Assembly (NCBI RefSeq): GCF_004364315.1
Contig: NZ_SOBR01000001.1
Coordinates: forward strand, 1 to 64,000
Source of the DNA: Chromohalobacter marismortui
GTDB taxonomy: Bacteria > Pseudomonadota > Gammaproteobacteria > Pseudomonadales > Halomonadaceae
Length of the DNA: 64,000 nucleotides
Direction of reading: 5' to 3'
A model generated the notes under the pieces. It saw only the letters and a list, made by a program, of their open reading frames with translations, was not told where the DNA came from and did not search any database. Made by a program: the position numbers and the translations under genes. How positions within the stretch are numbered: the stretch's first letter is position 1; each line of letters starts with the position of its first letter. Below are positions 16,608-24,606 of this stretch, piece by piece.

Positions 16608-19175
16608 TTAGGCCGGCCGGAGCTGGCCGCGCTCCTCGGTCACGATGATGTCCGGATCGGGGCGGCTGTCATTGACGAAGGTGCGAAAGCGCGTGAGCTT
16701 CTCCGGACTGGAGAGGGTGTTGGCCCATTCGCACTCATAGGTGTCGATGACGTGTTGCATCTGGGCCTCCAGCGCGTCGCCGAGGCCGAGACTGTCGTCG
16801 AGTACCACGTCCTTGAGATAGGCGAGTCCCCCGTCGAGGTTCTCGCGCCACACCGAGGTGCGCTGCAGGCGGTCGGCGGTGCGGATGTAGAACATCAGGA
16901 AGCGGTCGATGGTGCGGATCAACTGCGCGTCGTCGAGATCGGTGGCGAACAGCTCGGCATGACGCGGACGCATGCCGCCGTTGCCGCACACGTAGAGGTT
17001 CCAGCCGTGTTCGGTGGCGATCACGCCGACATCCTTGCTTTGCGCCTCGGCGCACTCGCGGGTACAGCCGGAGACGGCGAACTTGAGCTTGTGCGGCGAG
17101 CGCAGCCCCTTGTAGCGTTCCTCGAGGCGGATCGCCATGCCCACGCTGTCCTGCACGCCATAGCGGCACCAGGTGCTACCCACGCAGGATTTCACCGTGC
17201 GCGTGGCCTTGCCGTAGGCGTGGCCGGTCTCGAAGCCGGCCTCGATCAGTTCGCCCCAGATGTCGGGGAGCTGATGCAACTGGGCGCCGAACAGGTCGAC
17301 GCGCTGTCCGCCGGTGATCTTGGTGTAGAGCCCGTACTTCTTGCCGACTTCGCCCAGCACGATCAGCTTCTCGGGTGTGATCTCGCCGCCGGGGATGCGG
17401 GGCACCACGGAGTAGGTACCGTTCTTCTGCATGTTGGCCATGAAGGTGTCGTTGGTGTCCTGCAGCGGCACGTGGGCGGCATCGGTGATTGGCTCGTTGA
17501 AGCAGGCCGCCAGGATCGAGGCCACCGCGGGCTTGCAGATATCGCAGCCGAGCTTCGGGGCTGATGAAGAGCCAAGCTTCGGGGCTGATGAAGAGCCGAG
17601 GCCGTGACCGGTGGTCGTGCCGTGCTTTTCGATCAGTTCGCTGAAGGTCTTGATGCCCTCCACGCGGACAATGGAATAGAGCTCTTGGCGGGTGTGAGCG
17701 AAGTGCTCGCACAGCGATTGATCGACCTCGACACCGCGCGCTTCCAGTTCATGATCGACAACACTCTTGAGCAGCGCCGCGCAGCCGCCGCAGCCGGTGC
17801 TGGCCTTGGTCTCGCCTTTGACGCTGGCCAGATCCAGGGCGCCGTCGTCGAGCGTGGCGCAGATATCGCCCTTGGTGACGTTGTGGCATGAGCAGATCGT
17901 CGCCGTTTCGGGCAGCGCGTCCGGCCCCAGGGTGGGGGCGCCATCACTGGAGGGCAGGATCAGCGAGGCCGGGTCCTCGGGGAGCTCGAGGCCGTTGGCG
18001 TAGTACTGCATCAGGGTGTCGTAGGTCGCGTTGTCGCCGACCAGCATGGCGCCGAGTAGTTTCTTGGCGTCGCTGGACACCACCAGCTTGCGGTATTCCT
18101 GCTTGATCTCGTCCAGGTAGCGGAAGGTGCGCGCGCCCGGCGTGCGATCACCATGGGCGTCGCCGATGGCACCGACATCCACGCCCAGCAGCTTGAGCTT
18201 GGTGCTCATGTCGGCGCCGGTGAAGGTCGCATCGCCCTCGGTCAGCGTGGCGGCGGCGACTTTCGCCATCTGATAGCCCGGCGCGACCAGCCCGAAGATG
18301 CTTTGATTCCACAATGCGACCTCGCCGACGGCGAGGATCGCGGGGTCGCTGGTCAGGCAGCGGTCATCGATGACCACGCCACCACGTTCGCCGATTTCCA
18401 GGGCGCAGTCTCGCGCCAGTTGATCGCGAGGCCGGATGCCGGCGGAGAACACGATGAGATCGGTTTCCAGCATCTTGTCGTCCTGGAAGACCATGCGGTG
18501 AAAGCTCGTCTCGCCGGCCTCGATACGCTGCGTGGCGCGATCGGTGAGCACCTGCACGCCCAGGGCTTCGATCTTCTCGCGCAGCAACTTGCCGCCTTCG
18601 GCGTCCACCTGCATGGGCATCAGACGGGGCGCGAACTCGACCACGGCGGTATCCAGGTTCAGGCCGCGCAGGGCATTGGCGGCCTCCAGGCCCAGCAGGC
18701 CACCGCCGACGACCACGCCGGTGGTGGCGTCTTCGGCGGCCTCGCGAATGGCATCGAGGTCATCCAGGGTGCGATAGACCAGGCATTTCTCGCGGTCGTT
18801 GCCGGGAATCGGCGGCACGAACGGGTAGGAGCCGGTCGCCAGAACCAGGCGATCATAGGGATGACGGCCAGATTCGGTGACGACCTCGTTGGTGTCGCGA
18901 TCGATGGCGGTCACGCTGTCGTGAATGCGCAGTTCGATGCCGTGCTCGGCGTAGTAGTCGGTACTCGAGAGCGCCAGTGACTGGGCATCACGGCCGCTGA
19001 AGTATTCAGAGAGGTGTACGCGGTCGTAGGCCGGATGGCGCTCCTCGCCGAACACGATGATGGCGTATTGGCGATGGGCGCCGAGCTCGACGAGCTGCTC
19101 GATCAGGTGATGGCCGACCATGCCGTTGCCGATCACGATCAAGCGCGGTGCGTTGGGGGGTGTGGGCATGCTCAT
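16608..19175 (-). CDS. nirB: NADH-dependent assimilatory nitrite reductase large subunit
   Basis: An 855-residue protein with an N-terminal FAD/NAD reductase (to about residue 400; GNGMVGHHLIEQ, GGGLLGLEAA), a BFD-like [2Fe-2S] domain (CSCHNVTKGD and GCGGC), and a C-terminal sulfite/nitrite-reductase region whose siroheme-[4Fe-4S] cysteines appear as CVGSTWC and CTREC. It reduces nitrite to ammonium with six electrons. Residues about 526-541 consist of an eight-residue unit, SSSAPKLG, present twice, just before GCDICKPAV, where other NirB proteins as I recall them run straight through. The start overlaps the upstream reductase stop by four bases. Confidence 0.95.
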   Translation of the reverse strand: MSMPTPPNAPRLIVIGNGMVGHHLIEQLVELGAHRQYAIIVFGEERHPAYDRVHLSEYFSGRDAQSLALSSTDYYAEHGIELRIHDSVTAIDRDTNEVVTESGRHPYDRLVLATGSYPFVPPIPGNDREKCLVYRTLDDLDAIREAAEDATTGVVVGGGLLGLEAANALRGLNLDTAVVEFAPRLMPMQVDAEGGKLLREKIEALGVQVLTDRATQRIEAGETSFHRMVFQDDKMLETDLIVFSAGIRPRDQLARDCALEIGERGGVVIDDRCLTSDPAILAVGEVALWNQSIFGLVAPGYQMAKVAAATLTEGDATFTGADMSTKLKLLGVDVGAIGDAHGDRTPGARTFRYLDEIKQEYRKLVVSSDAKKLLGAMLVGDNATYDTLMQYYANGLELPEDPASLILPSSDGAPTLGPDALPETATICSCHNVTKGDICATLDDGALDLASVKGETKASTGCGGCAALLKSVVDHELEARGVEVDQSLCEHFAHTRQELYSIVRVEGIKTFSELIEKHGTTTGHGLGSSSAPKLGSSSAPKLGCDICKPAVASILAACFNEPITDAAHVPLQDTNDTFMANMQKNGTYSVVPRIPGGEITPEKLIVLGEVGKKYGLYTKITGGQRVDLFGAQLHQLPDIWGELIEAGFETGHAYGKATRTVKSCVGSTWCRYGVQDSVGMAIRLEERYKGLRSPHKLKFAVSGCTRECAEAQSKDVGVIATEHGWNLYVCGNGGMRPRHAELFATDLDDAQLIRTIDRFLMFYIRTADRLQRTSVWRENLDGGLAYLKDVVLDDSLGLGDALEAQMQHVIDTYECEWANTLSSPEKLTRFRTFVNDSRPDPDIIVTEERGQLRPA
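17551..17598. repeat. In-frame 24-bp tandem duplication inside nirB
   Basis: Two 24-bp copies, identical except at the last base, lie head to tail in the linker between the BFD-like domain and the CDICKP motif. Each encodes SSSAPKLG in a shifted register, so the frame is preserved. Confidence 0.9.
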
Positions 19176-20437
19176 GCGGCTTCCTCCGATAGAGTGTCGG
19201 GCGTATCGAGTAACGGTTGCGCGTCGTGCTCGCCGAATAGCAGCGCTTGGCGGCCGGCGCTCAGGTCATGGCCGGCCAGGGCGCATTGGAAGTACCACGG
19301 GCCGGCGGCGGTATCGCCGTAGAGGACAGCGCCTTCCAGGCGGCCATCGCGAAGCAGTAGGCGGCGGTAGTCGCCGTGCTGCGGGTCGTGATAAGTGAGC
19401 ACGTCGTGCTCGGGCGCGGGCGTGATGGGGCCGAAGGCGTACAGCGAGATCCCGCTGACCTTGAGCTTGGTGGCGCAGGGGCGTTCGCGGTAGGGCTCGG
19501 GTGTGTCGCCGCACAACCGTGCGGCGAGTACTTCGACCTGGCGCCAGATGGGCTCGATCAAGCCGTAGGTGGTGCCCTCGAACTCACAGCATTCGCCGAG
19601 CGCTGAAATGTGCGGATCGGAAGTGGTCATGAAGGCATCGACCTGAATGCCGCGCGCGGTCGTCAGGCCGGCGCGTTCGGCGAGTGAGGTGTTGGGCACG
19701 ATGCCGATCGCCGCGACGACGCAGTCGGCCGCGAGCGTGGTCCCGTCGCTCAGGACGACACCGGTGGCGCGCTGGCCGTCGGCATTCGGGGCATAGGCCG
19801 CGAGGTCGGCGCCGGTGTGGATCTCAAGGCCGCGGGCGCGCAGCTCGGCGGCGAGCATGCCGGCGGCAGTGGCGTCGAGCTGGCGGTTCATCAGGTGCGT
19901 CGCGCGGTGCACGACGCTGACCGTCATGCCGCGCTTGCGCATGCCTTCGGCGGCTTCCAGGCCGAGCAAGCCGCCGCCGATGACCACGGCGCGGCCGCCT
20001 GCGTCGGCCAGGCTGGCCAGCCGCTCGCCGTCCTCGAGATCACGAAAGGCGTGGATGCCGTCGAGGTCGCTGCCCGTCACCGAGGGGCGTGCGGCACGCG
20101 ATCCGGTGGCGAGCACCAGCCGGTCGTAGGCGAGTCGGCGTCCCTGGTCGGTGGTCAACGTCCGGCATCGCCGATCGATGGCGGTGGCGCGCTCGCCGGC
20201 GATCAGGGTCACGCCTTGCGCCGTGTACCAATCGCGCTCGCGCAGCGTCAGTGCCGAGCGGTCCATCTCGCCGGCCAGCCAGGGCGAGAGCAGGATGCGG
20301 TTATAGGCCGTCTCCGGTTCGTCGCCGAGGATGGTGATGTGACGCGGACGATGGGGATGCGCCAGCACGCGCTCAAGCAAGCGATGCCCGGCCATGCCGT
20401 TGCCGACGATCACCAGATGTTCGTCGTTTGCGCTCAT
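19172..20437 (-). CDS. FAD-dependent NAD(P)H oxidoreductase, probable electron donor for nitrate reductase
   Basis: A 421-residue flavoprotein resembling the N-terminal half of NirB and the NasB/NasC-type reductases that serve assimilatory nitrate reductase. FAD-binding VIVGNGMAGHRLLE lies near the N-terminus, the NAD-binding GGGLLGLEAAEGMRKRG near residue 145, and a C-terminal domain includes CATKLKVSGISLYAFG. No iron-sulfur motif is present. The ATG at 20437 has GGAGG upstream and is preferred to the codon at 20476. It is the first gene after the nir-side leader and overlaps nirB by four bases. The electron-transfer role is inferred from position. Confidence 0.82.
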   Translation of the reverse strand: MSANDEHLVIVGNGMAGHRLLERVLAHPHRPRHITILGDEPETAYNRILLSPWLAGEMDRSALTLRERDWYTAQGVTLIAGERATAIDRRCRTLTTDQGRRLAYDRLVLATGSRAARPSVTGSDLDGIHAFRDLEDGERLASLADAGGRAVVIGGGLLGLEAAEGMRKRGMTVSVVHRATHLMNRQLDATAAGMLAAELRARGLEIHTGADLAAYAPNADGQRATGVVLSDGTTLAADCVVAAIGIVPNTSLAERAGLTTARGIQVDAFMTTSDPHISALGECCEFEGTTYGLIEPIWRQVEVLAARLCGDTPEPYRERPCATKLKVSGISLYAFGPITPAPEHDVLTYHDPQHGDYRRLLLRDGRLEGAVLYGDTAAGPWYFQCALAGHDLSAGRQALLFGEHDAQPLLDTPDTLSEEAA

Positions 20438-20474
20438 GCCCCTGTGCCTCCCTGAAAATGTACTGCAGAAACGC

Positions 20475-20614
20475 AAAAGCGCCTGACACCCGATGGGGAA
20501 ATCGGATGCCAGGCGCCTTTGCCTGAAGGTAATCGTGTTGTCATGAACCGTGTGTCGGCTCCGGCCGGCGCGAGACGTATGTGCGTCTCAAGCCCAAGGG
20601 GTCGACGTTGACCC
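20475..20614 (-). promoter_or_regulatory. ANTAR-type attenuator leader of the reductase-nirB-nirD operon
   Basis: Read on the minus strand. P1 is at 20614-20599: stem GGGTC/GACCC, hexaloop AACGTC. An extra hairpin lies at 20589-20572 (GAGACG/CGTCTC). P2 is at 20525-20510: stem CAGGC/GCCTG, hexaloop AAAGGC. Both P1 and P2 loops have A at position 1 and G at position 4, the known recognition pattern for ANTAR proteins such as NasR and NasT. The terminator hairpin spans 20520-20475: about 20 consecutive pairs including wobbles, a six-base loop, then TTTT. Its 5' arm uses the loop and 3' arm of P2, so P2 and terminator exclude each other. Confidence 0.8.
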
Positions 20615-20630
20615 GCCTTGCCCTGAGTTA

Positions 20631-20646
20631 TGCCAGAGGCATGCCA
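20631..20646 (-). promoter_or_regulatory. Sigma-54 promoter for the nirB side
   Basis: The minus strand reads TGGCATGCCTCTGGCA, matching TGGCACG-N4-TTGCW with GG and GC at correct spacing. A transcript starting about 12 bases downstream would begin just before P1 of the leader. Confidence 0.65.
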
Positions 20647-20754
20647 ATCGTCCGCTAAGGCTTTCTTTTCAGTCGTTTGGGCGGTTTTGGTAGCCCGCGT
20701 CGGTGGCAGCGGATGGCGAGACGTGTGCGCTGGTTGTGCGAATGGCGCGCGGAT

Positions 20755-20771
20755 TGCACCAGGCTGGTGCC
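20755..20771. promoter_or_regulatory. NtrC-like binding site
   Basis: TGCACCAGGCTGGTGCC differs from the 17-bp enterobacterial NtrC consensus palindrome at essentially one conserved position. It lies between the two outward-facing sigma-54 promoters, roughly 110-140 bp from each expected start, a normal enhancer distance. Confidence 0.7.
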
Positions 20772-20847
20772 TCGGGGTGTGAGTAGGCACGGGACCGCCA
20801 GCCAGGTGCCAGTCCAAGTGGTTGTTTAAACGGCATTAGGCCCAAGA

Positions 20848-20863
20848 TGGCGCTGGATTTGCA
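20848..20863 (+). promoter_or_regulatory. Sigma-54 promoter for nasA
   Basis: TGGCGCTGGATTTGCA has the GG and TTGCA elements at correct spacing. Transcription would start near 20875, about 30 bases before P1 of the nasA leader. Confidence 0.7.
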
Positions 20864-20905
20864 AACAATGTATACGTCATCTTTTCGGCCACGGCGCGCC
20901 GAAAA

Positions 20906-21007
20906 CGCCAACGGCGGCGAGACGCAATTCATCATTGGCGGGCGGCCTGCACGGTCGCCCTACCAGGCAAAGAGGCCTGATCCTGCTGCGGCGGGGTCGG
21001 GCCTCTT
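20906..21007 (+). promoter_or_regulatory. ANTAR-type attenuator leader of nasA
   Basis: P1 is at 20906-20919: short stem CGCC/GGCG, hexaloop AACGGC. An additional eight-pair hairpin lies at 20940-20960. P2 is at 20964-20979: stem CAGGC/GCCTG, hexaloop AAAGAG. Both P1 and P2 loops have A1 and G4. The terminator hairpin runs from 20970 to 21007 with 17 consecutive pairs including wobbles and a TGCG tetraloop, followed by an interrupted T tract. The terminator's 5' arm overlaps P2. The design and P2 stem are the same as in the divergent nir-side leader. Confidence 0.8.
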
Positions 21008-21034
21008 GCGTTTGCAGGCGGAGGGCGAGACAGC

Positions 21035-23722
21035 ATGCAGCATCACACGACCTGCCCCTATTGCGGCGTTGGTTGCGGCGTCAAGGCAACCATCGAAGAC
21101 GGCGTCATGACCGGCGTCGAAGGCGATCGGGACCACCCCGCCAACTATGGACGGCTGTGCGTGAAGGGCTCGGCGTTGCATGAAACGCTGGGTGATCACG
21201 GACGCTTGCTCGCACCACGCGTGGACGGGCGCGAGGTGAGCTGGGGCGATGCGCTCGACCAGGTGGCGACACGCCTGGCGGCGGTGCGCGATGAACATGG
21301 CGGTCAGGCGATTGCCGGCTATCTCTCCGGCCAGTTGCTCACCGAGGACTATTACGCCGCCAACAAGCTGTTCAAGGGCTTTCTGGGTTCGCCGCACCTG
21401 GATACCAACTCGCGGCTCTGCATGGCGTCCGCAGTGGCGGGCTACAAGCGCGCCTTCGGTGCCGATGCCGTGCCGTGCAATTACGAGGATTTGGAAGAGG
21501 CCGAGCTGGTGGTGCTGGTGGGCAGCAACCTGGCCTGGAATCATCCGGTGCTCTTCCAGCGTCTGCGCACCGCCAAGCAGCGCAACCCGTTGATGCGTGT
21601 GGTGGTGATCGATCCCCGGGTGACCGACACCTGCGAGATCGCAGATCTCTATCTGCCGCTCAAGCCGGGCAGCGACGCGCGGATCTTCAATGGACTGCTG
21701 GCCTTCATGGCCGACAAGGACAAGCTGGATGCGGTCTATCTGGAACGCCATACCCAAGGGCTAGACGATGCCTTGGCGGCGGCCCGTGACGAAGCGACGA
21801 CGCTGGCGGGTATCGCCGACGATTGCGAATTGGACATCGAGGCCTTGGAAACCTTCTATTACTGGTTCGCTTCACAATTGCACGTGGTGACGCTGTATTC
21901 CCAGGGCGTCAATCAGTCCACCAGTGGCACCGACAAGTGCAACGCCATCATCAATTGCCATCTGGCGGGCGGCAAGCTGGGCCTGCCGGGTGCCGGGCCG
22001 TTTTCGATCACCGGCCAACCCAATGCCATGGGTGGGCGCGAGGTGGGAGGCCTAGCGAATCAACTGGCGGCACACATGGACTACCACACGCCGGGGGCTC
22101 AGGCGCTGGTAACGGAATTTTGGCATGCTCCTCACTTGCCGGAGGGCCCGGGCCTCAAGGCCGTCGAGCTATTCGAGGCCATCGAGCGTGGCGAGATCCA
22201 GGCGCTGTGGATCATGGCCACCAATCCCGTGGTCAGCCTGCCGGATGCCGATCAAGCCAAGCGCGCCCTGGCGAAATGCCCACTGGTGATCGTCTCCGAA
22301 TGCATGGCGGATACCGACACCCTGGCCTATGCCGACATCGTGCTGCCGGCCAGTTCCTGGGCGGAGAAGGATGGCACCGTGACCAACTCCGAGCGGCGAA
22401 TTTCGCGCCAGCGCGGCATGTTGCCGCCGCCCGGTGAGGCGCGCCACGACTGGTGGATCATCACCCAAGTCGCCAAGCATCTGGGGTATGAAGAAGCGTT
22501 CGAGTATCGCCATCCTCGCGATATCTTCGTCGAGCACGCGCGACTTTCCGGACACGCCAACCGGGCCGATGGAGTGCCGCGTGTGTTCGATATTTCCGCC
22601 CTGAGTGACCTGGACCGTCACGCCTATGACGCGCTGGTGCCGCTGCAGTGGCCGGTGACCGCCGAGGCGCCGCAGGGCACCGCCCGGTTGTTCGAGACGG
22701 GGCGCTTCGCCACCCCGGACGGTCTGGCGCGACTGGTGCCGGTGCGCCCGGCGCTGCCCGAACAGGCGGTGGAGGCTCGCTACCCGCTACGCCTCAACAG
22801 CGGACGCGTGCGCGATCAGTGGCACACCATGACGCGGACCGGTCGTGCCCCGCGCCTACTCAACCATCGCGCCGAACCCTATGTCGATATCCACCCGCAG
22901 GATGCCCGGGCGCACGCCCTCGTCGACGGGGGACTGGCGCGGGTCTTCAACCGTTGGGGCGAAGCCCGGGTACGGGTGCGTGTCGCCACGTCGCAGCGGC
23001 GTGGCGATGTCTTCATTCCCATCCACTGGAACGCCCAGTTCACTGGGGCCGGGCGTGTCGGCACGCTGTTCGCGCCGCTGACCGATCCGCTCTCGGGGCA
23101 GCCGGAGACCAAGCACGGCGCGGTGGCTTGCGAGCCGCTCGACGTGGCCGAGGAGGCGACGCTCCTGCTGGCGCCGATGTGCGCTCGAGCCCCCCTTCAG
23201 AGCGACGATGCCTACTGGGCGCGAATGCCGCTGAATCACGCCCAGCGCTGGCAGATCGCCAGCACCACGTCACGCGACTGGCTGGCCTGGTGCGCCGCGC
23301 GGTTCAGCGTCGAGGCGACGCTGTGGTGCGAGGACGCGACCAGCGGCCGTCTGCGGGCCGCGGGGCTTCGCAATGGGCGTCTGGTGTGGTGGCTGATGGT
23401 CGGGCCGCCCAGTGAACTGCCGGGGCTGGCCTGGCTCGATGCGCGGTTCGGCGACGCCGCGCTGACCGACGAACAGCGTCGCCGCGTCCTGGCGGGCAGC
23501 GCCTCGGGGCAGGCCGATACGGGCCCGGTGGTGTGCAGTTGTCACCAGGTCGGCGCCAAGACGATTCGCGAGGCCATCCGGCGTGGCGATACGAATGTCG
23601 ATGCGCTCGGCGCGCGTCTGGCCTGCGGGACGCAGTGCGGCTCCTGCACTCCCGAACTCAAGTCATTGCTCGACGAGGAGGTGACCCATGCTCGCGCTGC
23701 TGACACGCTGGAAACGGCCTGA
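21035..23722 (+). CDS. nasA: Assimilatory nitrate reductase catalytic subunit
   Basis: An 895-residue molybdopterin oxidoreductase. The N-terminal [4Fe-4S] motif has Cys at about 7, 10, 14 and 42 (CPYCGVGC and RLCVKG). TGQPNAMGGREVGGLANQL and ATNPVVSLPD are typical of NasA. A C-terminal BFD-like [2Fe-2S] domain (CSCHQVGAKT and CGTQCGSC, from about residue 830) receives electrons, as in Klebsiella-type NasA. It reduces nitrate to nitrite in the cytoplasm and has no signal peptide. Its end overlaps the SUMT gene by 35 bases. Confidence 0.95.
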   Translation: MQHHTTCPYCGVGCGVKATIEDGVMTGVEGDRDHPANYGRLCVKGSALHETLGDHGRLLAPRVDGREVSWGDALDQVATRLAAVRDEHGGQAIAGYLSGQLLTEDYYAANKLFKGFLGSPHLDTNSRLCMASAVAGYKRAFGADAVPCNYEDLEEAELVVLVGSNLAWNHPVLFQRLRTAKQRNPLMRVVVIDPRVTDTCEIADLYLPLKPGSDARIFNGLLAFMADKDKLDAVYLERHTQGLDDALAAARDEATTLAGIADDCELDIEALETFYYWFASQLHVVTLYSQGVNQSTSGTDKCNAIINCHLAGGKLGLPGAGPFSITGQPNAMGGREVGGLANQLAAHMDYHTPGAQALVTEFWHAPHLPEGPGLKAVELFEAIERGEIQALWIMATNPVVSLPDADQAKRALAKCPLVIVSECMADTDTLAYADIVLPASSWAEKDGTVTNSERRISRQRGMLPPPGEARHDWWIITQVAKHLGYEEAFEYRHPRDIFVEHARLSGHANRADGVPRVFDISALSDLDRHAYDALVPLQWPVTAEAPQGTARLFETGRFATPDGLARLVPVRPALPEQAVEARYPLRLNSGRVRDQWHTMTRTGRAPRLLNHRAEPYVDIHPQDARAHALVDGGLARVFNRWGEARVRVRVATSQRRGDVFIPIHWNAQFTGAGRVGTLFAPLTDPLSGQPETKHGAVACEPLDVAEEATLLLAPMCARAPLQSDDAYWARMPLNHAQRWQIASTTSRDWLAWCAARFSVEATLWCEDATSGRLRAAGLRNGRLVWWLMVGPPSELPGLAWLDARFGDAALTDEQRRRVLAGSASGQADTGPVVCSCHQVGAKTIREAIRRGDTNVDALGARLACGTQCGSCTPELKSLLDEEVTHARAADTLETA

Positions 23723-24590
23723 GGGCCGCGTCGCTTCCTGGGGCGCCTGGCTGGGACGCATGACCCACCGGCCGGAAAATGGCATGGCCACGATGTGCCG
23801 GGAGACACCCGCCACGCATGTGGCGCCGGTGGTGCGGCCAGGCCATGTGTATCTGGTAGGTGCCGGTGCCGGTCACGCCGATCTGCTGACCCTGCGTGCC
23901 TGGCGACTGCTCACGCAGGCTGATGTCATCGTCTATGACCGTCTGGTCGGCGACGATATCCTGGCCATGATTCCCCCGTCGCGCGAACGCTATTACGTCG
24001 GCAAGGCCCGCGGGCATCACAGCGTGCCACAGGCCGAGATCGGCGCCTTGCTGGCTCGGCTGGCGCGGGAAGGGAAGTCGGTCGTGCGTCTGAAGGGCGG
24101 CGACCCCGGGATTTTCGGTCGCATGGGCGAGGAACTCGCGATTCTCGGCGAGGCCGGCCTGCCCACGGAGGTCGTCCCCGGCATCACGGCGGCCTCCGCC
24201 GCCGCCGCCACCCTCGGCATGCCGCTCACCGACCGCGCCCACGCACAGCAGCTACGCCTGGTCACCGCCCAGCATTGCCGCGCCAGTGGCGAGCCGGACT
24301 GGCACGACCTGGCGCGGCGTGACGAGACGCTGGTGTTCTACATGGGGCTTTCCAGGGTCGACGCGATCTGTCGCGGATTGCGCGACGCCGGCCTGCCCGA
24401 TGACTGGCCGATCATGCTCGCCGCCAATGCCTCGCTGCCCGAGCAGCAAACCTTGATCGGCACGCTCGGCGACATGCCCGAAAGGCTCGCCGCCACGCCA
24501 CTTCCCTCGCCGTGCCTGATCGTCGTGGGCAGCGTGGTCACGATGGCCGACACGACCCGCCATGCAGACCGCGTCGTTACGCAGGCATGA
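23688..24590 (+). CDS. cobA: Uroporphyrinogen-III C-methyltransferase
   Basis: A 300-residue protein with the SUMT signature: VYLVGAGAGHADLLTLRAWRL, VIVYDRLV and VRLKGGDPGIFGRMGEE. It makes precorrin-2, needed for the siroheme of NirB, which explains its place behind nasA. The first 45 residues lie outside the family core, but the ATG at 23688 follows a strong GAGGAGGT site. There is no fused CysG-type dehydrogenase/ferrochelatase domain, so that step must be encoded elsewhere. Confidence 0.92.
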   Translation: MLALLTRWKRPEGRVASWGAWLGRMTHRPENGMATMCRETPATHVAPVVRPGHVYLVGAGAGHADLLTLRAWRLLTQADVIVYDRLVGDDILAMIPPSRERYYVGKARGHHSVPQAEIGALLARLAREGKSVVRLKGGDPGIFGRMGEELAILGEAGLPTEVVPGITAASAAAATLGMPLTDRAHAQQLRLVTAQHCRASGEPDWHDLARRDETLVFYMGLSRVDAICRGLRDAGLPDDWPIMLAANASLPEQQTLIGTLGDMPERLAATPLPSPCLIVVGSVVTMADTTRHADRVVTQA

Positions 24591-24606
24591 CGCTGGAACT
24601 GGCGTG

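Noticed and set aside
20882-20905. Hairpin TTTTCGGC/GCCGAAAA as P1 of the nasA leader
   Set aside because: Its loop is eight bases with an unpaired C on each side; the hairpin at 20906-20919 has a true hexaloop AACGGC matching the nir-side P1.
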